This document shows, in pieces, positions 39,813 through 49,661 of a stretch of DNA of 64,000 nucleotides (within the stretch, counting starts at the first letter, position 1; each line of letters starts with the position of its first letter). The notes beneath the pieces were generated by a model. The model was not told where the DNA came from, searched no databases, and saw only the letters and a program-made list of their open reading frames with translations. The DNA comes from JAAEPI01 sp965212145 (GTDB lineage Bacteria; Bacteroidota; Bacteroidia; Cytophagales; Cyclobacteriaceae): positions 248,001-312,000 of the forward strand of contig CBDBUY010000001.1 in NCBI GenBank assembly GCA_965212145.1, read 5' to 3'. Made by a program: the position numbers and the translations under genes.

Positions 39813-42800
39813 ATGCTTGATACGATAGGGCGAGGTGTTGCGAAAATATTCGGCACAAAATCAGATAAAGACCTTAAGGATCTAGAGCCATTTGTTGGCT
39901 TAATAAATAAAGAGTTTGATAAACTCAAAAACATTAGTGACGATGAGCTCCGTGGCAAAACCGATGAGCTAAAATCACGGATTGCGCAGGACTTAAAATC
40001 CATTGATGATCAGATTGCGCAGCTGAACGAGGATGTAAAGAATCCCGATCTGAATGTCGACCAGAAGGAGGACATCTTTTCACAGATAGATAAACTGGAA
40101 GAAGATCGAGATGAGGAGCTGGAAAAAGTGCTGGTCAAAATTCTTCCGGAAGGGTTTGCTGTGGTTAAAGAAACCGCCAGACGATTGGCGGAAAACAAAA
40201 AATTAACCGTTCAAGCTTCTCTTTACGACAAGCAGCTTGCCTCCACCAAACCCAACGTGGAAATCAACGGTGACACAGCCACTTGGCATAACAAATGGAA
40301 TGCGGCAGGTAGCGAGGTAGAGTGGAACATGGTCCACTACGATGTGCAGTTGATAGGAGGAGTAGCCCTTCATCAGGGAAAAATCGCTGAGATGGCAACC
40401 GGAGAAGGAAAAACCCTTGTGGCAACTCTCCCAGCCTACCTCAATGCGCTGGCCGGACGAGGCGTACACATTGTGACCGTAAACAATTATCTGGCCCTTC
40501 GTGACTCGGAGTGGAATGCGCCTATTTTCCAATTCCATGGACTGAAGGTGGACTGTATCGACCAACATCAACCAAACTCTTTGGAGCGACGAGAAGCCTA
40601 TAAGTGCGACATCATTTACGGCACGAACAACGAATTCGGGTTTGACTACTTGCGTGACAATATGTCCAGAAGTCCGGAGGAGTTGGTACAGCAAAAACAC
40701 CATTACGCAATGGTGGATGAGGTGGATTCTGTTTTGATTGATGACGCTCGTACGCCATTGATTATTTCAGGCCCTATTCCAAAAGGTGACGAACATGAAT
40801 TTTACGATCTAAAACCTCGAATCAACAAGCTCGTTGAAGCGCAGCGAAAAATCGTTTCAGAATACTTCAATGAAGCGAAGAAACTGATTGCAGCTGGTAA
40901 CGAAGCTGAAGGTGGGCTTGCACTTTTCAGAGCATTCAGAGGACTACCCAAGCACAAGCCACTCATCAAGTACATGAGTGAAACCGGAATCAAGCAGATT
41001 CTTCAGAAAACGGAAAACATCTATTTGGCAGACAACCAAAAATTGATGCCAGAGGCTGATGCACCGCTTTTCTTCACCATTGATGAAAAAATCAACAGCA
41101 TCGATCTTACGGATAAGGGAATTGACTTGATTACCGGCTCAGGTGAGGATCCGAATTTCTTTATTCTACCAGACATTTCCGTAGAGCTGGACCGTTTGGA
41201 AAAGGATGAAAGCACTCCGGAAAGCGATCGACTCGCCAAAAAAGATGAGGTCATTCGTGAATACAATCTGAAAAGCCAGCGAATCCACTCCGTAAATCAA
41301 TTACTCAAGGCCTACTGTCTGTATGAAAAGGACACGGAGTACGTAGTAATGGATGACAAGGTGAAGATTGTAGATGAGCAAACCGGGCGGATCATGGAAG
41401 GTCGCCGATACTCAGACGGATTACACCAGGCCATTGAGGCCAAGGAAAATGTGAAAGTAGAGGATGCCACACAGACCTACGCCACGATCACCCTGCAGAA
41501 TTATTTCCGTATGTACCACAAGCTAGCCGGGATGACCGGTACAGCTGAAACGGAAGCCGGGGAATTCTGGGATATCTACAAACTAGACGTGGTGGTCATC
41601 CCGACCAACCGACCCATCGCTAGAAACGATGATGACGACAAGGTCTATAAGACGGTTAGGGAAAAATTCAATGCCGTTACGGATGAGATCGTCCAATTGA
41701 CTCAAGCTGGGCGTCCGGTTTTGGTGGGTACTACTTCGGTGGAGATTTCAGAGCTCTTGAGCCGAATGCTGAAAATGCGCAACATCAAACATCAGGTGTT
41801 GAACGCCAAACAGCACGCGAAGGAAGCTGATGTGGTAGCAGAAGCAGGTAAGCCCGGAACAGTGACCATTGCCACGAACATGGCTGGTCGTGGAACAGAT
41901 ATTAAGCTGACCCCAGAAGCAAAACAAGCTGGAGGCTTGGCCATCATTGGTACAGAACGCCACGAATCACGACGGGTGGATAGGCAGTTAAGAGGACGTG
42001 CTGGTCGTCAGGGAGATCCCGGATCATCTCAGTTTTACGTCTCTTTGGAGGACAATTTGATGAGACTCTTCATGTCGGGTCGTGTTGCCAAGATCATGGA
42101 CCGATTGGGTCTCCAGGAAGGTGAAGTGATTCAGCACTCGATGATTACCAAATCAATTGAAAGAGCCCAGCGAAAAGTTGAGGAAAACAACTTTGCGATC
42201 AGGAAGCAGCTCTTGGAGTATGACAATGTCATGAACTCTCAGCGTGAGGTGATTTACAAGCGTCGAAAAAATGCATTGTACGGAGATCGATTAGAGCTGG
42301 ATATCCTGAACATGCTTTACGACACCTGTGAGGAAATTGCCGCAAGTGCAAAAGTTGAGAACAGTCTGGATAGCTTGAAGCTAAACGCCATTGGCACACT
42401 AGGGCTCGATTTTCAAATCACGGAAGACGAGCTTGAAAAAATTGATCAACCGGTCTTATCTGAAAGACTTTACAATGAGGCGCTTGAGAATTACGGAAAG
42501 AAAAATCAACGAAACATTGATTCGATCCTGCCAATTCTTCGAAGAATTGACCTAACACGCGGAGGTACGGTCGATAACATAGGCATCCCATTCACCGATG
42601 GAAAGAAGCAGGTAGGTGCGGCTGTTCCGCTCAAAGAATCCATTGAAAAAGAAGGCAAGCCTGTGATCAAGGAGATGGAGAAGCTGGTCTCTTTGGCCAT
42701 GATTGACCAGACGTGGAAAGAGCATCTTCGTGACATGGACGATTTGCGTCAATCCGTTCGAAATGCACAATACGAGCAAAAAGACCCACTTTTGATTTAC

Positions 42801-43163
42801 AAATTCGAGGGATTCGAGATGTTCAAAGCATTCATCGGACGAGTGAATCAGGAGACCATTTCATTCTTGATGAAGGCGGAAATTCCTATCTCTGAGGAGC
42901 AGGATGTGCAGGAGGCCAAAGCACAAAGAGCTGCAAGAAATTACAAGGAGTCGAAAGAGGAAAGCCGATCGGCCCTATCTGGCGGTGGAGCTCCTCAAAA
43001 TCGACCACCGGCTGAAAAAGCACAGCCGGCTAAATCCGAGAAAATTGCCAGTCGTAATCAGCGAGTTAATGTCCAATATGCCGACGGCAAAATAAAAAAG
43101 GATGTTAAATTCAAAACTGTTGAACAAGACCTCAAAGCCAACAAGTGCGTACTGATCGATTGA
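39813..43163 (+). CDS. secA: Preprotein translocase ATPase SecA
   Basis: An 1116-residue motor that drives proteins through SecYEG. Walker A is GEGKTLVATLPAYL near residue 197, Walker B is MVDEVDSVLIDDARTPLIISGP, and later helicase motifs are NMAGRGTDIKL and RRVDRQLRGRAGRQGDPGS. It is longer than E. coli SecA (901), with an extra segment after the first nucleotide-binding motifs, as is usual in Bacteroidota. The zinc-binding C-terminal tail is absent. The tail is rich in Ala, Pro and Lys. It overlaps the next gene by 19 bases. Confidence 0.96.
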   Translation: MLDTIGRGVAKIFGTKSDKDLKDLEPFVGLINKEFDKLKNISDDELRGKTDELKSRIAQDLKSIDDQIAQLNEDVKNPDLNVDQKEDIFSQIDKLEEDRDEELEKVLVKILPEGFAVVKETARRLAENKKLTVQASLYDKQLASTKPNVEINGDTATWHNKWNAAGSEVEWNMVHYDVQLIGGVALHQGKIAEMATGEGKTLVATLPAYLNALAGRGVHIVTVNNYLALRDSEWNAPIFQFHGLKVDCIDQHQPNSLERREAYKCDIIYGTNNEFGFDYLRDNMSRSPEELVQQKHHYAMVDEVDSVLIDDARTPLIISGPIPKGDEHEFYDLKPRINKLVEAQRKIVSEYFNEAKKLIAAGNEAEGGLALFRAFRGLPKHKPLIKYMSETGIKQILQKTENIYLADNQKLMPEADAPLFFTIDEKINSIDLTDKGIDLITGSGEDPNFFILPDISVELDRLEKDESTPESDRLAKKDEVIREYNLKSQRIHSVNQLLKAYCLYEKDTEYVVMDDKVKIVDEQTGRIMEGRRYSDGLHQAIEAKENVKVEDATQTYATITLQNYFRMYHKLAGMTGTAETEAGEFWDIYKLDVVVIPTNRPIARNDDDDKVYKTVREKFNAVTDEIVQLTQAGRPVLVGTTSVEISELLSRMLKMRNIKHQVLNAKQHAKEADVVAEAGKPGTVTIATNMAGRGTDIKLTPEAKQAGGLAIIGTERHESRRVDRQLRGRAGRQGDPGSSQFYVSLEDNLMRLFMSGRVAKIMDRLGLQEGEVIQHSMITKSIERAQRKVEENNFAIRKQLLEYDNVMNSQREVIYKRRKNALYGDRLELDILNMLYDTCEEIAASAKVENSLDSLKLNAIGTLGLDFQITEDELEKIDQPVLSERLYNEALENYGKKNQRNIDSILPILRRIDLTRGGTVDNIGIPFTDGKKQVGAAVPLKESIEKEGKPVIKEMEKLVSLAMIDQTWKEHLRDMDDLRQSVRNAQYEQKDPLLIYKFEGFEMFKAFIGRVNQETISFLMKAEIPISEEQDVQEAKAQRAARNYKESKEESRSALSGGGAPQNRPPAEKAQPAKSEKIASRNQRVNVQYADGKIKKDVKFKTVEQDLKANKCVLID

Positions 43164-43639
43164 TCATATTGTTAGCATTAGCTGTTTTCGGGTGCAAAAC
43201 CACTCAAACCACCCAGTCCGTTGGGACGGTGAGTTCATATAGTGAGGACATCAGCGTGCACCGACCCACATTCGAGAATAAATTTACGGGTGTATCCGTC
43301 GACACAAATTTTTATGAACCAGAAGGACACATCAGAGCGGAGCTTGATAGTATTAACAAAATGATCATTCGAGAGAACTTCAAGCCTCGAACCGAGCAAG
43401 GATATACTATACAAGTCTACAACGGAGCAAGCCGGGAGGACGCTGTGCAAGCCCTTGGAGAAGTCCGAGTGAAATTCCCGGATATTGAAGCGAACATGAC
43501 ATATTTCCAGCCGGATTTTAGGGTGAAAGCCGGTAAGTTTCTGGATCGAGTGGTAGCCTATGAGACCTATGAAAAAGTAAAGAAAGAATTTAGGACAGCA
43601 CTGCTAGTTCCGGAAAAAATTAAAGTCAATCGTGACTGA
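43145..43639 (+). CDS. SPOR-domain lipoprotein
   Basis: A 164-residue protein starting with GTG inside the end of secA (a TTG at 43160 is an alternative). A lipoprotein signal is visible (LIILLALAVFGC). The C-terminal 75 residues fit a SPOR domain (YTIQVYNGASREDAVQALGEVR...KAGKFLDRVVAYETYEKV), which binds denuded peptidoglycan glycans, often at division sites. It overlaps the M20 amidohydrolase gene by 8 bases. Confidence 0.82.
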   Translation: MRTDRLIILLALAVFGCKTTQTTQSVGTVSSYSEDISVHRPTFENKFTGVSVDTNFYEPEGHIRAELDSINKMIIRENFKPRTEQGYTIQVYNGASREDAVQALGEVRVKFPDIEANMTYFQPDFRVKAGKFLDRVVAYETYEKVKKEFRTALLVPEKIKVNRD

Positions 43640-44822
43640 TCTGATTTCTCAAATAAAGAAGTTGGCAAAAGACTATCATGCTGAGATCGTCGGTATAAGG
43701 AGGCATATCCATGCCAATCCTGAGCTGTCATTTCAGGAATTTAAGACCGCAGATTTTGTAGAATCCAAGCTGAAGGAATTCGGAATCAGCAATTTCGAAA
43801 GACGTGTCGAAACGGGAATCGTTGGAATTATTCAGGGCTCAGGAGAAGGCAAGACCATCGCTCTTCGCGCGGACATGGACGCCCTACCTATTTTCGAGAA
43901 AAACGATGTGGATTATAAATCTCAGAACGAAGGGATCATGCATGCCTGTGGCCATGATGTGCACACGTCCAGTCTTTTGGGTGCTTTGAAAATCCTCAAC
44001 GATCTGAAGGATCAATGGTCCGGTCAAGTCAAGTTTATTTTCCAACCTGGTGAAGAATCCGCACCCGGAGGTGCATCGCTTCTCATCAAGGATGGTGTTT
44101 TAAAAGATCCCAGACCAGAGACCATTTTGGGTCAGCACGTGATGCCATTGATTCCAGTCGGACAGGTGGGTTTTCGCTCAGGAAAATACATGGCCAGTGC
44201 CGATGAAATTTATTTTACCGTAAAGGGCAAAGGCGGTCATGGCGCCATGCCGGAGTTGGCTGTTGATCCTGTGGTCATCGCCAGTCACATCATCATTGCA
44301 CTTCAGCAGATCGTCAGTAGAATGGCCAGTCCCAAAATGCCAAGCGTTTTGACCTTTGGGAAAGTTCAGGCCAATGGTGCCAACAACGTGATCCCAGACG
44401 AGGTGAAAGTGGATGGCACATTCCGAACTTTCGATGAGGATTGGCGAGCAGAAGCGAAAAAGAAAATGAAGAAAATGGCCGTGGGTATGGCCGAATCCAT
44501 GGGCGCAACCTGCGAATTCCAGATTGTGGACGGATATCCGTTTTTAACAAATGAGCCAGAATATACGGCTAGAAACAGAGCAGCCGCTGAAGCCTACCTT
44601 GGCGAAGAAAATGTACAGGACCTGGATCTTTGGATGGCTGCAGAAGACTTTGCCTACTACTCACACGAGTCTGATGCCTGCTTTTATCGATTGGGAATCC
44701 GAAATGAAGAAAAAGGTATCACCTCGAATGTGCACACAGCCACATTTGACATTGACGAGGATGCGCTGAAAATTGGATCTGGATTAATGGCCTGGCTGGC
44801 CATCACTGAACTTTCCAGCTAG
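43632..44822 (+). CDS. M20 family amidohydrolase
   Basis: A 396-residue metal-dependent amidohydrolase of the M20D/hippurate hydrolase group. Metal ligands are visible in RADMDALP, MHACGHDVHTSSLLGA and QPGEESAPGG. A dimerisation domain includes GKGGHGAMPE. Substrates of the family are N-acyl amino acids, indole-amino-acid conjugates or N-acetyl-diaminopimelate; dapF upstream makes the last plausible but not proven. It starts with GTG and overlaps the SPOR gene. Confidence 0.88.
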   Translation: MTDLISQIKKLAKDYHAEIVGIRRHIHANPELSFQEFKTADFVESKLKEFGISNFERRVETGIVGIIQGSGEGKTIALRADMDALPIFEKNDVDYKSQNEGIMHACGHDVHTSSLLGALKILNDLKDQWSGQVKFIFQPGEESAPGGASLLIKDGVLKDPRPETILGQHVMPLIPVGQVGFRSGKYMASADEIYFTVKGKGGHGAMPELAVDPVVIASHIIIALQQIVSRMASPKMPSVLTFGKVQANGANNVIPDEVKVDGTFRTFDEDWRAEAKKKMKKMAVGMAESMGATCEFQIVDGYPFLTNEPEYTARNRAAAEAYLGEENVQDLDLWMAAEDFAYYSHESDACFYRLGIRNEEKGITSNVHTATFDIDEDALKIGSGLMAWLAITELSS

Positions 44823-45997
44823 AAAGCAACTTCTACCTGAAATCTAAAAACTGTTTGATTGTCACCATCAGGGATATCCTGGTAACTATAGTCCGTTTGC
44901 ATTTTCAGATTATGTTCCCTCACGTATTTCGAAATACCGAAGGTGTATTCGGTAATGTCATTTATAGTGGAAGCGTCATCGGCATCAATGTCAGTGAAGC
45001 GACCAGCAAACTCCCAGTTTGAAGGTAATACATACCCACCTTGAATGACGATCCCGTGCCCTGTTCCGAATCCATTGTTATCATTCTTGGTGACACGATT
45101 GGCATATTCTGAAGCCACCGACCAGCCTTTGTATTTGAACATTAAATCCACAAACCAGGATTCAAGGTCATTCGAAAGATAGTTGCCGTTCCCATCATCG
45201 GTGAAATCTCCAAGGTTTCCCCGCTCTCGCACCGCGCCATTGTTAATGTCTCCTGTTATCCCAATAGACAATTTTGGAGTTGGTTCTCTTTTTAGGTCGG
45301 CACCAAAATAATCACCCTTGGAGGTGAAGTCACCGAACGGCAAGAATTCCAATCGACCGGTAATCTGTCGGCCATTGTCCGGGTTGTCCACCGCAATATT
45401 CCTACCCTCACCCAATGAGACAGCCAAGGCTTGTTTGAAGACAAAATTTTCGCCGCTCTTGTGACGCAACTGAAAACCTAAATCACGATCAAGGTTGAAT
45501 AGGGCGTTGACTAAACTTCGATCTACAAACTGTAGTTTCTGGGAGGAAATGACCCGCTCCCTATTCCCTGGTAATTTGGTCTGGCCAAACCACAACTGCC
45601 ACCCATCAACAAACTCCCATTGAACCACTGCGTCCAGCACGATACTAGCGGTCCCGCGGGATTCAGGAATTTGTCCACTACTGTGATCTCGATTCGATAA
45701 CGCAAGCTCCACTTTGTACATGATGCTCGGGTCATAGGCAAAGCCGTCAAATTTTAATCTTGCACGCCGGGTTAGCAGCTGTTCCGAATATTCATTGGTT
45801 TCCAGATTGGTAGTTCCTGCATAGAGCGTCTGAAAACGAAATCCAAATTTGACAAAGAAACTGGAGTCTTTCGCGGTAGTTGTCAAGCCTTTCCCATAGC
45901 GATCACTTGAGTAATTCTGGCCGAAAGCACTGATTGAAATAAGAAAAACCAGCAACGCAAATAACTGGTCTCGGAGAGTAGGATTTATGGTGGTCAT
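44819..45997 (-). CDS. Porin O/P family outer membrane protein (phosphate-selective type)
   Basis: A 392-residue beta-barrel with a signal peptide (LFALLVFLISISAFG). It has the OprO/OprP-like features FFVKFGFRFQTLYAG, LTRRARLKFDGFAYDPSIMYKVELALSNRD and WQLWFGQTKLPGNRERV. It ends with an aromatic-rich strand (QTVFRFQVEVAF) with terminal Phe, as in outer-membrane barrels. It runs divergently from two Na/Pi symporter genes, which supports anion or phosphate uptake. The 3' end overlaps the amidohydrolase by 4 bases. Confidence 0.88.
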   Translation of the reverse strand: MTTINPTLRDQLFALLVFLISISAFGQNYSSDRYGKGLTTTAKDSSFFVKFGFRFQTLYAGTTNLETNEYSEQLLTRRARLKFDGFAYDPSIMYKVELALSNRDHSSGQIPESRGTASIVLDAVVQWEFVDGWQLWFGQTKLPGNRERVISSQKLQFVDRSLVNALFNLDRDLGFQLRHKSGENFVFKQALAVSLGEGRNIAVDNPDNGRQITGRLEFLPFGDFTSKGDYFGADLKREPTPKLSIGITGDINNGAVRERGNLGDFTDDGNGNYLSNDLESWFVDLMFKYKGWSVASEYANRVTKNDNNGFGTGHGIVIQGGYVLPSNWEFAGRFTDIDADDASTINDITEYTFGISKYVREHNLKMQTDYSYQDIPDGDNQTVFRFQVEVAF

Positions 45998-46064
45998 AAT
46001 TTGCGCTCAATTATACCCATCTCAAATGAAATAATTGGTTAATATTCAGGAAACATTGGCTTAT

Positions 46065-46072
46065 TAGCTTTG
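46065..46072 (+). promoter_or_regulatory. Putative Na/Pi symporter promoter -7 box
   Basis: TAGCTTTG followed by CGG matches TAnnTTTG, 26 bases before the ATG at 46098. No clear -33 at the right distance was found. Confidence 0.5.
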
Positions 46073-46097
46073 CGGCCAATAAATAAACCACCAACCC

Positions 46098-47810
46098 ATG
46101 GAATACGGCTTATTCGAAATCTTACAACTTATCGGTTCGCTTGGATTCTTCATTTATGGCATGAAGGTCATGAGCGAAGGAATACAGAAAGTGGCCGGAG
46201 GAAAAATGCGGAGCATTCTCAGCTCCATGACTTCAAATCGTTTCAAAGGAGTTTTTACGGGGTTTAGCATTACTGCATTGGTTCAGTCTTCATCAGCGAC
46301 CACCGTGTTGGTTGTAAGCTTTGTAAATGCCGGATTACTTTCTCTTACGGAATCCATTGGGGTAATTATGGGTGCCAATATTGGAACAACCATCACGGCT
46401 TGGTTGATTTCCATCGTCGGCTTCAAAGTGAAGATCGCCAGTTACGCACTGCCCATTATCGCCATTGGTTTCCCCATGATGTTTTTCAATAAGGAAAAAA
46501 TCAAGTTCTGGGGAGAGGTTTTGATAGGGTTTGCCTTGCTTTTCATGGGACTGGCATTGCTCAAAGATTCTGTTCCTGACATCAAATCAAATCCCGAGAT
46601 TCTTGCTTTTGTGAGCAATTGGTCTGACATGGGATTCATCTCCACTTTGATCTTTGTGGGAATAGGTACTCTACTGACTGTGGTGGTGCAATCATCCAGT
46701 GCAGCAATGGCTCTGACCCTGGTGATGGCCAACAATGGCTGGATTCCTTTCGAGCTTGCTGCAGCCATGGTATTGGGTGAAAATATCGGAACTACGATCA
46801 CTGCCAACCTTGCTGCAATCATTGGAAATGTCCATGCTAAAAGAGCAGCTTTCGCCCACTTCATTTTCAATGTTTTCGGGGTAATCTGGATCATGATATT
46901 GATCAATCCGGTTATAGACCTGATCGACACCTACATGGTATCAACCAATCAAGGTTCTCCGTTTCTGGCGGCAGCCAGCATACCGGTTGGACTTTCTATT
47001 TTCCATACCTCGTTCAATATCGTCAATACGCTCCTTCTCATTGGATTCGTAAAATTCATCGCAGATGTAGCACAGAAAGCTGTCAAGACGACTGGTGACG
47101 ATGAGTTTAAGCTGGAGTACATCAGCACAGGCATGATGAACACGGCCGAATTATCTATAGAAGAGGCCCGGAAAGAAACTGTGAGACTGGCGGATGTAGC
47201 CACCAAGATGTCCAAAGCATTCAGATCTCTTTTGGACAGTGACAAACCTAAAAAGCAAAAGAAATTCTTAAAGAAGATTAGAAATCAGGAGGAAATCACT
47301 GATCGAATGGAGCAGGAAATCTCCAAATATCTAATGGACGTTTCGTCTTCCGGTACGCTAAGTGCTGAGGGGACTCGTCAAGTGTCTAAGCTCCTCAGCG
47401 TAGTTAATGAACTCGAAAGAATCGGTGACATCTATTTTCAAATGTCGAAAGACGTGGATCGATCCGTCAGCAATGAGACCTTCTTTACAGATAAGCAAGT
47501 CAAGAACTTGCATGGAATGCTGGATCTTATAGATGATGCTTTTGACATTATGAAAGAAAATCTCTCATCCATAAAAGGTACCGAAGAAGGGCTTGCACCA
47601 GCTGTGGCGAAAGAAGAGGAGATAAATAAAATGAGAAATCAACTGCGCAAGCAGCTAATGAAAGAAATGGACAGCACATCTTACGATCCAAGACGTGATG
47701 GTTGGTACAAAGACCTTGTTCATTTATGTGAGAAACTTGGTGACCACATCATCAACGTATCTGAGGCCATTACGGGAGAGCTGGAAAAGGACGTTCGAGA
47801 CGCTGATTGA
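46098..47810 (+). CDS. Na/Pi cotransporter with C-terminal PhoU-like domain
   Basis: A 570-residue protein of the PNaS family. Duplicated QSSSATT motifs mark the phosphate site (ALVQSSSATTVLVVSFVNAG and VVVQSSSAAMALTLVMANNG), each followed by GANIGTTIT or GENIGTTIT. About eight helices fill residues 1-330. Residues 350-560 are helical and PhoU-like (VVNELERIGDIYFQMSKDVD, HLCEKLGDHIINVSEAI). It imports phosphate with sodium. It is 19 bases ahead of a second symporter. Confidence 0.93.
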   Translation: MEYGLFEILQLIGSLGFFIYGMKVMSEGIQKVAGGKMRSILSSMTSNRFKGVFTGFSITALVQSSSATTVLVVSFVNAGLLSLTESIGVIMGANIGTTITAWLISIVGFKVKIASYALPIIAIGFPMMFFNKEKIKFWGEVLIGFALLFMGLALLKDSVPDIKSNPEILAFVSNWSDMGFISTLIFVGIGTLLTVVVQSSSAAMALTLVMANNGWIPFELAAAMVLGENIGTTITANLAAIIGNVHAKRAAFAHFIFNVFGVIWIMILINPVIDLIDTYMVSTNQGSPFLAAASIPVGLSIFHTSFNIVNTLLLIGFVKFIADVAQKAVKTTGDDEFKLEYISTGMMNTAELSIEEARKETVRLADVATKMSKAFRSLLDSDKPKKQKKFLKKIRNQEEITDRMEQEISKYLMDVSSSGTLSAEGTRQVSKLLSVVNELERIGDIYFQMSKDVDRSVSNETFFTDKQVKNLHGMLDLIDDAFDIMKENLSSIKGTEEGLAPAVAKEEEINKMRNQLRKQLMKEMDSTSYDPRRDGWYKDLVHLCEKLGDHIINVSEAITGELEKDVRDAD

Positions 47811-47829
47811 TTCATTGAGCTGAGCATCC

Positions 47830-48963
47830 ATGATCAGGCTTGAGACATTTTCTTTTAGGAAAATTGGTATTGTATTTTTTGCAATAGCATTATTCCTATT
47901 GTCAATTGATTTGTTGGCACTGCCCCTCGCCGGCATGGCTGACAGCATGACCTATTTGGTTAGTGCTACCTCCAATCCTTTCATTGGACTATTCATCGGC
48001 TTACTCCTGACGGCCATTCTTCAGAGTAGTTCCACCACAACTTCCCTTGCAGTAGCTGCGGTTGCGTCGGGTTCGATTGACTTACCAAATGCGATTCCAA
48101 TAATCCTGGGAGCCAATGTAGGAACAACAATCACGAGCACGATTGTAGCCTTTGGGTTTATCACAAAGGCAAAGGAGTTTCGTCGAGCTGTGTCTGCAGC
48201 CATGATCCACGATATGTTCAACATCCTGGGCGTCTTGCTGCTTTTCCCATTGGAGTTGAAATATCACCTACTCGAAAGAGCAAGTTCGCAGCTGGCATCT
48301 TTTCTACCCACTGGTCAAAGTGTGGAAAACGGAGGGTTTTGGTTCGGTCAGGCATTAGACTTTTTAAGTAATGGGATTCTTGGTCTGACGGGCCCGGTGA
48401 TCACGCTGCTATTGTCTATTCTGATGCTATTCGTAAGCATAAAACTGATTGCAAAAATCCTTTATGAGCAATTGGTTGGCGAACGGGAGCAGCAGTTCCG
48501 AAACGTCGTTTTCAAGAATCCATTCAGGGCATTTGGCTGGGGATTGGGGCTCACCTCCGTGGTGCAATCCAGCTCATTGACCACATCTCTTATTGTGCCT
48601 CTGGTTGCCACTGATAAAGTGAGATTAGGCAGAGCGTTTCATTTCCTAATGGGTGCCAACATAGGCACCACCATTACGGCCATCATCGCAGCGCTTTTCC
48701 GATCAGAAGCCGCCATGAGCCTAGCCGTCGCTCACTTTTTATTCAATACTACCGTGGTGATCATCTTTGCTGCTTTGCCCTTTATTGGCAGAATCCCTAT
48801 TTATTTGGCGGAACGATTGGGTCACTTAATGTTCAGGTTCAGAATAGCTGCGTTCGTTTATATCACCTTGGCTTTTTTCGCCATCCCTTTTGGGTTGATT
48901 TACCTAAGCAATAATGCGAAAGCTAAAACTGAACAATCGACCGAGCAGGTAACACCTGAATAA
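47830..48963 (+). CDS. Na/Pi symporter family protein without PhoU domain
   Basis: A 377-residue membrane protein with the same family motifs: ILQSSSTTTSLAVAAVASG, GANVGTTITSTIV, SVVQSSSLTTSLIVPLV and GANIGTTITAII. It lacks the C-terminal PhoU-like part of its upstream neighbour. Long loops contain LASFLPTGQSVENG. It probably transports phosphate or a related anion and is co-transcribed with the preceding gene. Confidence 0.9.
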   Translation: MIRLETFSFRKIGIVFFAIALFLLSIDLLALPLAGMADSMTYLVSATSNPFIGLFIGLLLTAILQSSSTTTSLAVAAVASGSIDLPNAIPIILGANVGTTITSTIVAFGFITKAKEFRRAVSAAMIHDMFNILGVLLLFPLELKYHLLERASSQLASFLPTGQSVENGGFWFGQALDFLSNGILGLTGPVITLLLSILMLFVSIKLIAKILYEQLVGEREQQFRNVVFKNPFRAFGWGLGLTSVVQSSSLTTSLIVPLVATDKVRLGRAFHFLMGANIGTTITAIIAALFRSEAAMSLAVAHFLFNTTVVIIFAALPFIGRIPIYLAERLGHLMFRFRIAAFVYITLAFFAIPFGLIYLSNNAKAKTEQSTEQVTPE

Positions 48964-49006
48964 GTTTTCTTAACTTCCCTTTTTTAACTTGCACGAAAAA
49001 TCAGGC

Positions 49007-49354
49007 ATGTTGTCAGGTGTCATAAATAGACTCACGGAATACGTAAAACTCAAGGCTGAGCAGGTCAAACTTGAGGTGATGGCTCGCATGGCTAGTGTGC
49101 TGAGTCAGGTACTTGTTTTTTCTATGATCGCCTTCCTGGGCCTATTCCTGATTTTCTTTCTCAGCTTCGCATTGGGATCGTATCTAAACGAAATTTTGGA
49201 CAGCCAATATCTCGGTCATTTAATCATTGCGGGAGCGTATTTTTTGGTCTTGGTAATTATCGGCTTGTTTGCTAAAACCGGAAAAATCCAAGGCTGGATC
49301 GAAACGTTGATTTTGAAGGCAGGAGAAAACGAAGAGATCGATGACGAAGAGTAG
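49007..49354 (+). CDS. Small membrane protein, phage-holin-like family (PF07332-type)
   Basis: A 115-residue protein. An amphipathic N-terminal helix (INRLTEYVKLKAEQVKLEVM) is followed by two membrane helices (VFSMIAFLGLFLIFFLSFALG and LIIAGAYFLVLVIIGLFA). This layout matches the 'putative holin superfamily' proteins frequent in free-living bacteria, whose true role is unknown. ATG at 49007 is preferred to a TTG at 48989 that lies in a promoter-like TAACTTGC stretch. It overlaps the next gene by 14 bases. Confidence 0.75.
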   Translation: MLSGVINRLTEYVKLKAEQVKLEVMARMASVLSQVLVFSMIAFLGLFLIFFLSFALGSYLNEILDSQYLGHLIIAGAYFLVLVIIGLFAKTGKIQGWIETLILKAGENEEIDDEE

Positions 49355-49661
49355 AACGAAAACTTATCAAACGAAAAGTCAGGAGCTGGCTGCCAAGGAA
49401 AAGATGCTCCTGGATGATCTGGACACCAGTGGCGGCAGGCTTAAAAAAATAGCTCTTTGGTCTCTGGGAGCCGGCCTGATCGGACTGGTTTTCTGGGGCT
49501 TATTCAGCGCCTTCTCCTCCAAGGAAAAGAAACCCAAAAAGAAGAAATCCAAGGGGAAGGTTCCGAAGAATTATCCGATTGTGGATTCCTGGATTGAGCA
49601 AGTTGCTCCCAAGGTGGGTGATTGGATTTTGAAGGAATTTAAAAATCCTAGTTCGAAATAA
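49341..49661 (+). CDS. Small single-pass membrane protein, lysine-rich
   Basis: A 106-residue protein I cannot name. It has one helix (KKIALWSLGAGLIGLVFWGLFSAF) followed by a very basic stretch (KEKKPKKKKSKGKVPKN) and a short C-terminal domain (WIEQVAPKVGDWILKEF). It overlaps the holin-like gene and is probably its partner. Paired genes of this kind recur in Bacteroidota. Its 3' end overlaps the convergent AraC gene by 14 bases. Confidence 0.7.
   Translation: MTKSRTKTYQTKSQELAAKEKMLLDDLDTSGGRLKKIALWSLGAGLIGLVFWGLFSAFSSKEKKPKKKKSKGKVPKNYPIVDSWIEQVAPKVGDWILKEFKNPSSK

Noticed and set aside
49007..49354. Prophage marked by the holin-like protein
   Set aside because: No lysin, capsid, integrase or other phage gene is nearby. 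The family is common in non-phage contexts.
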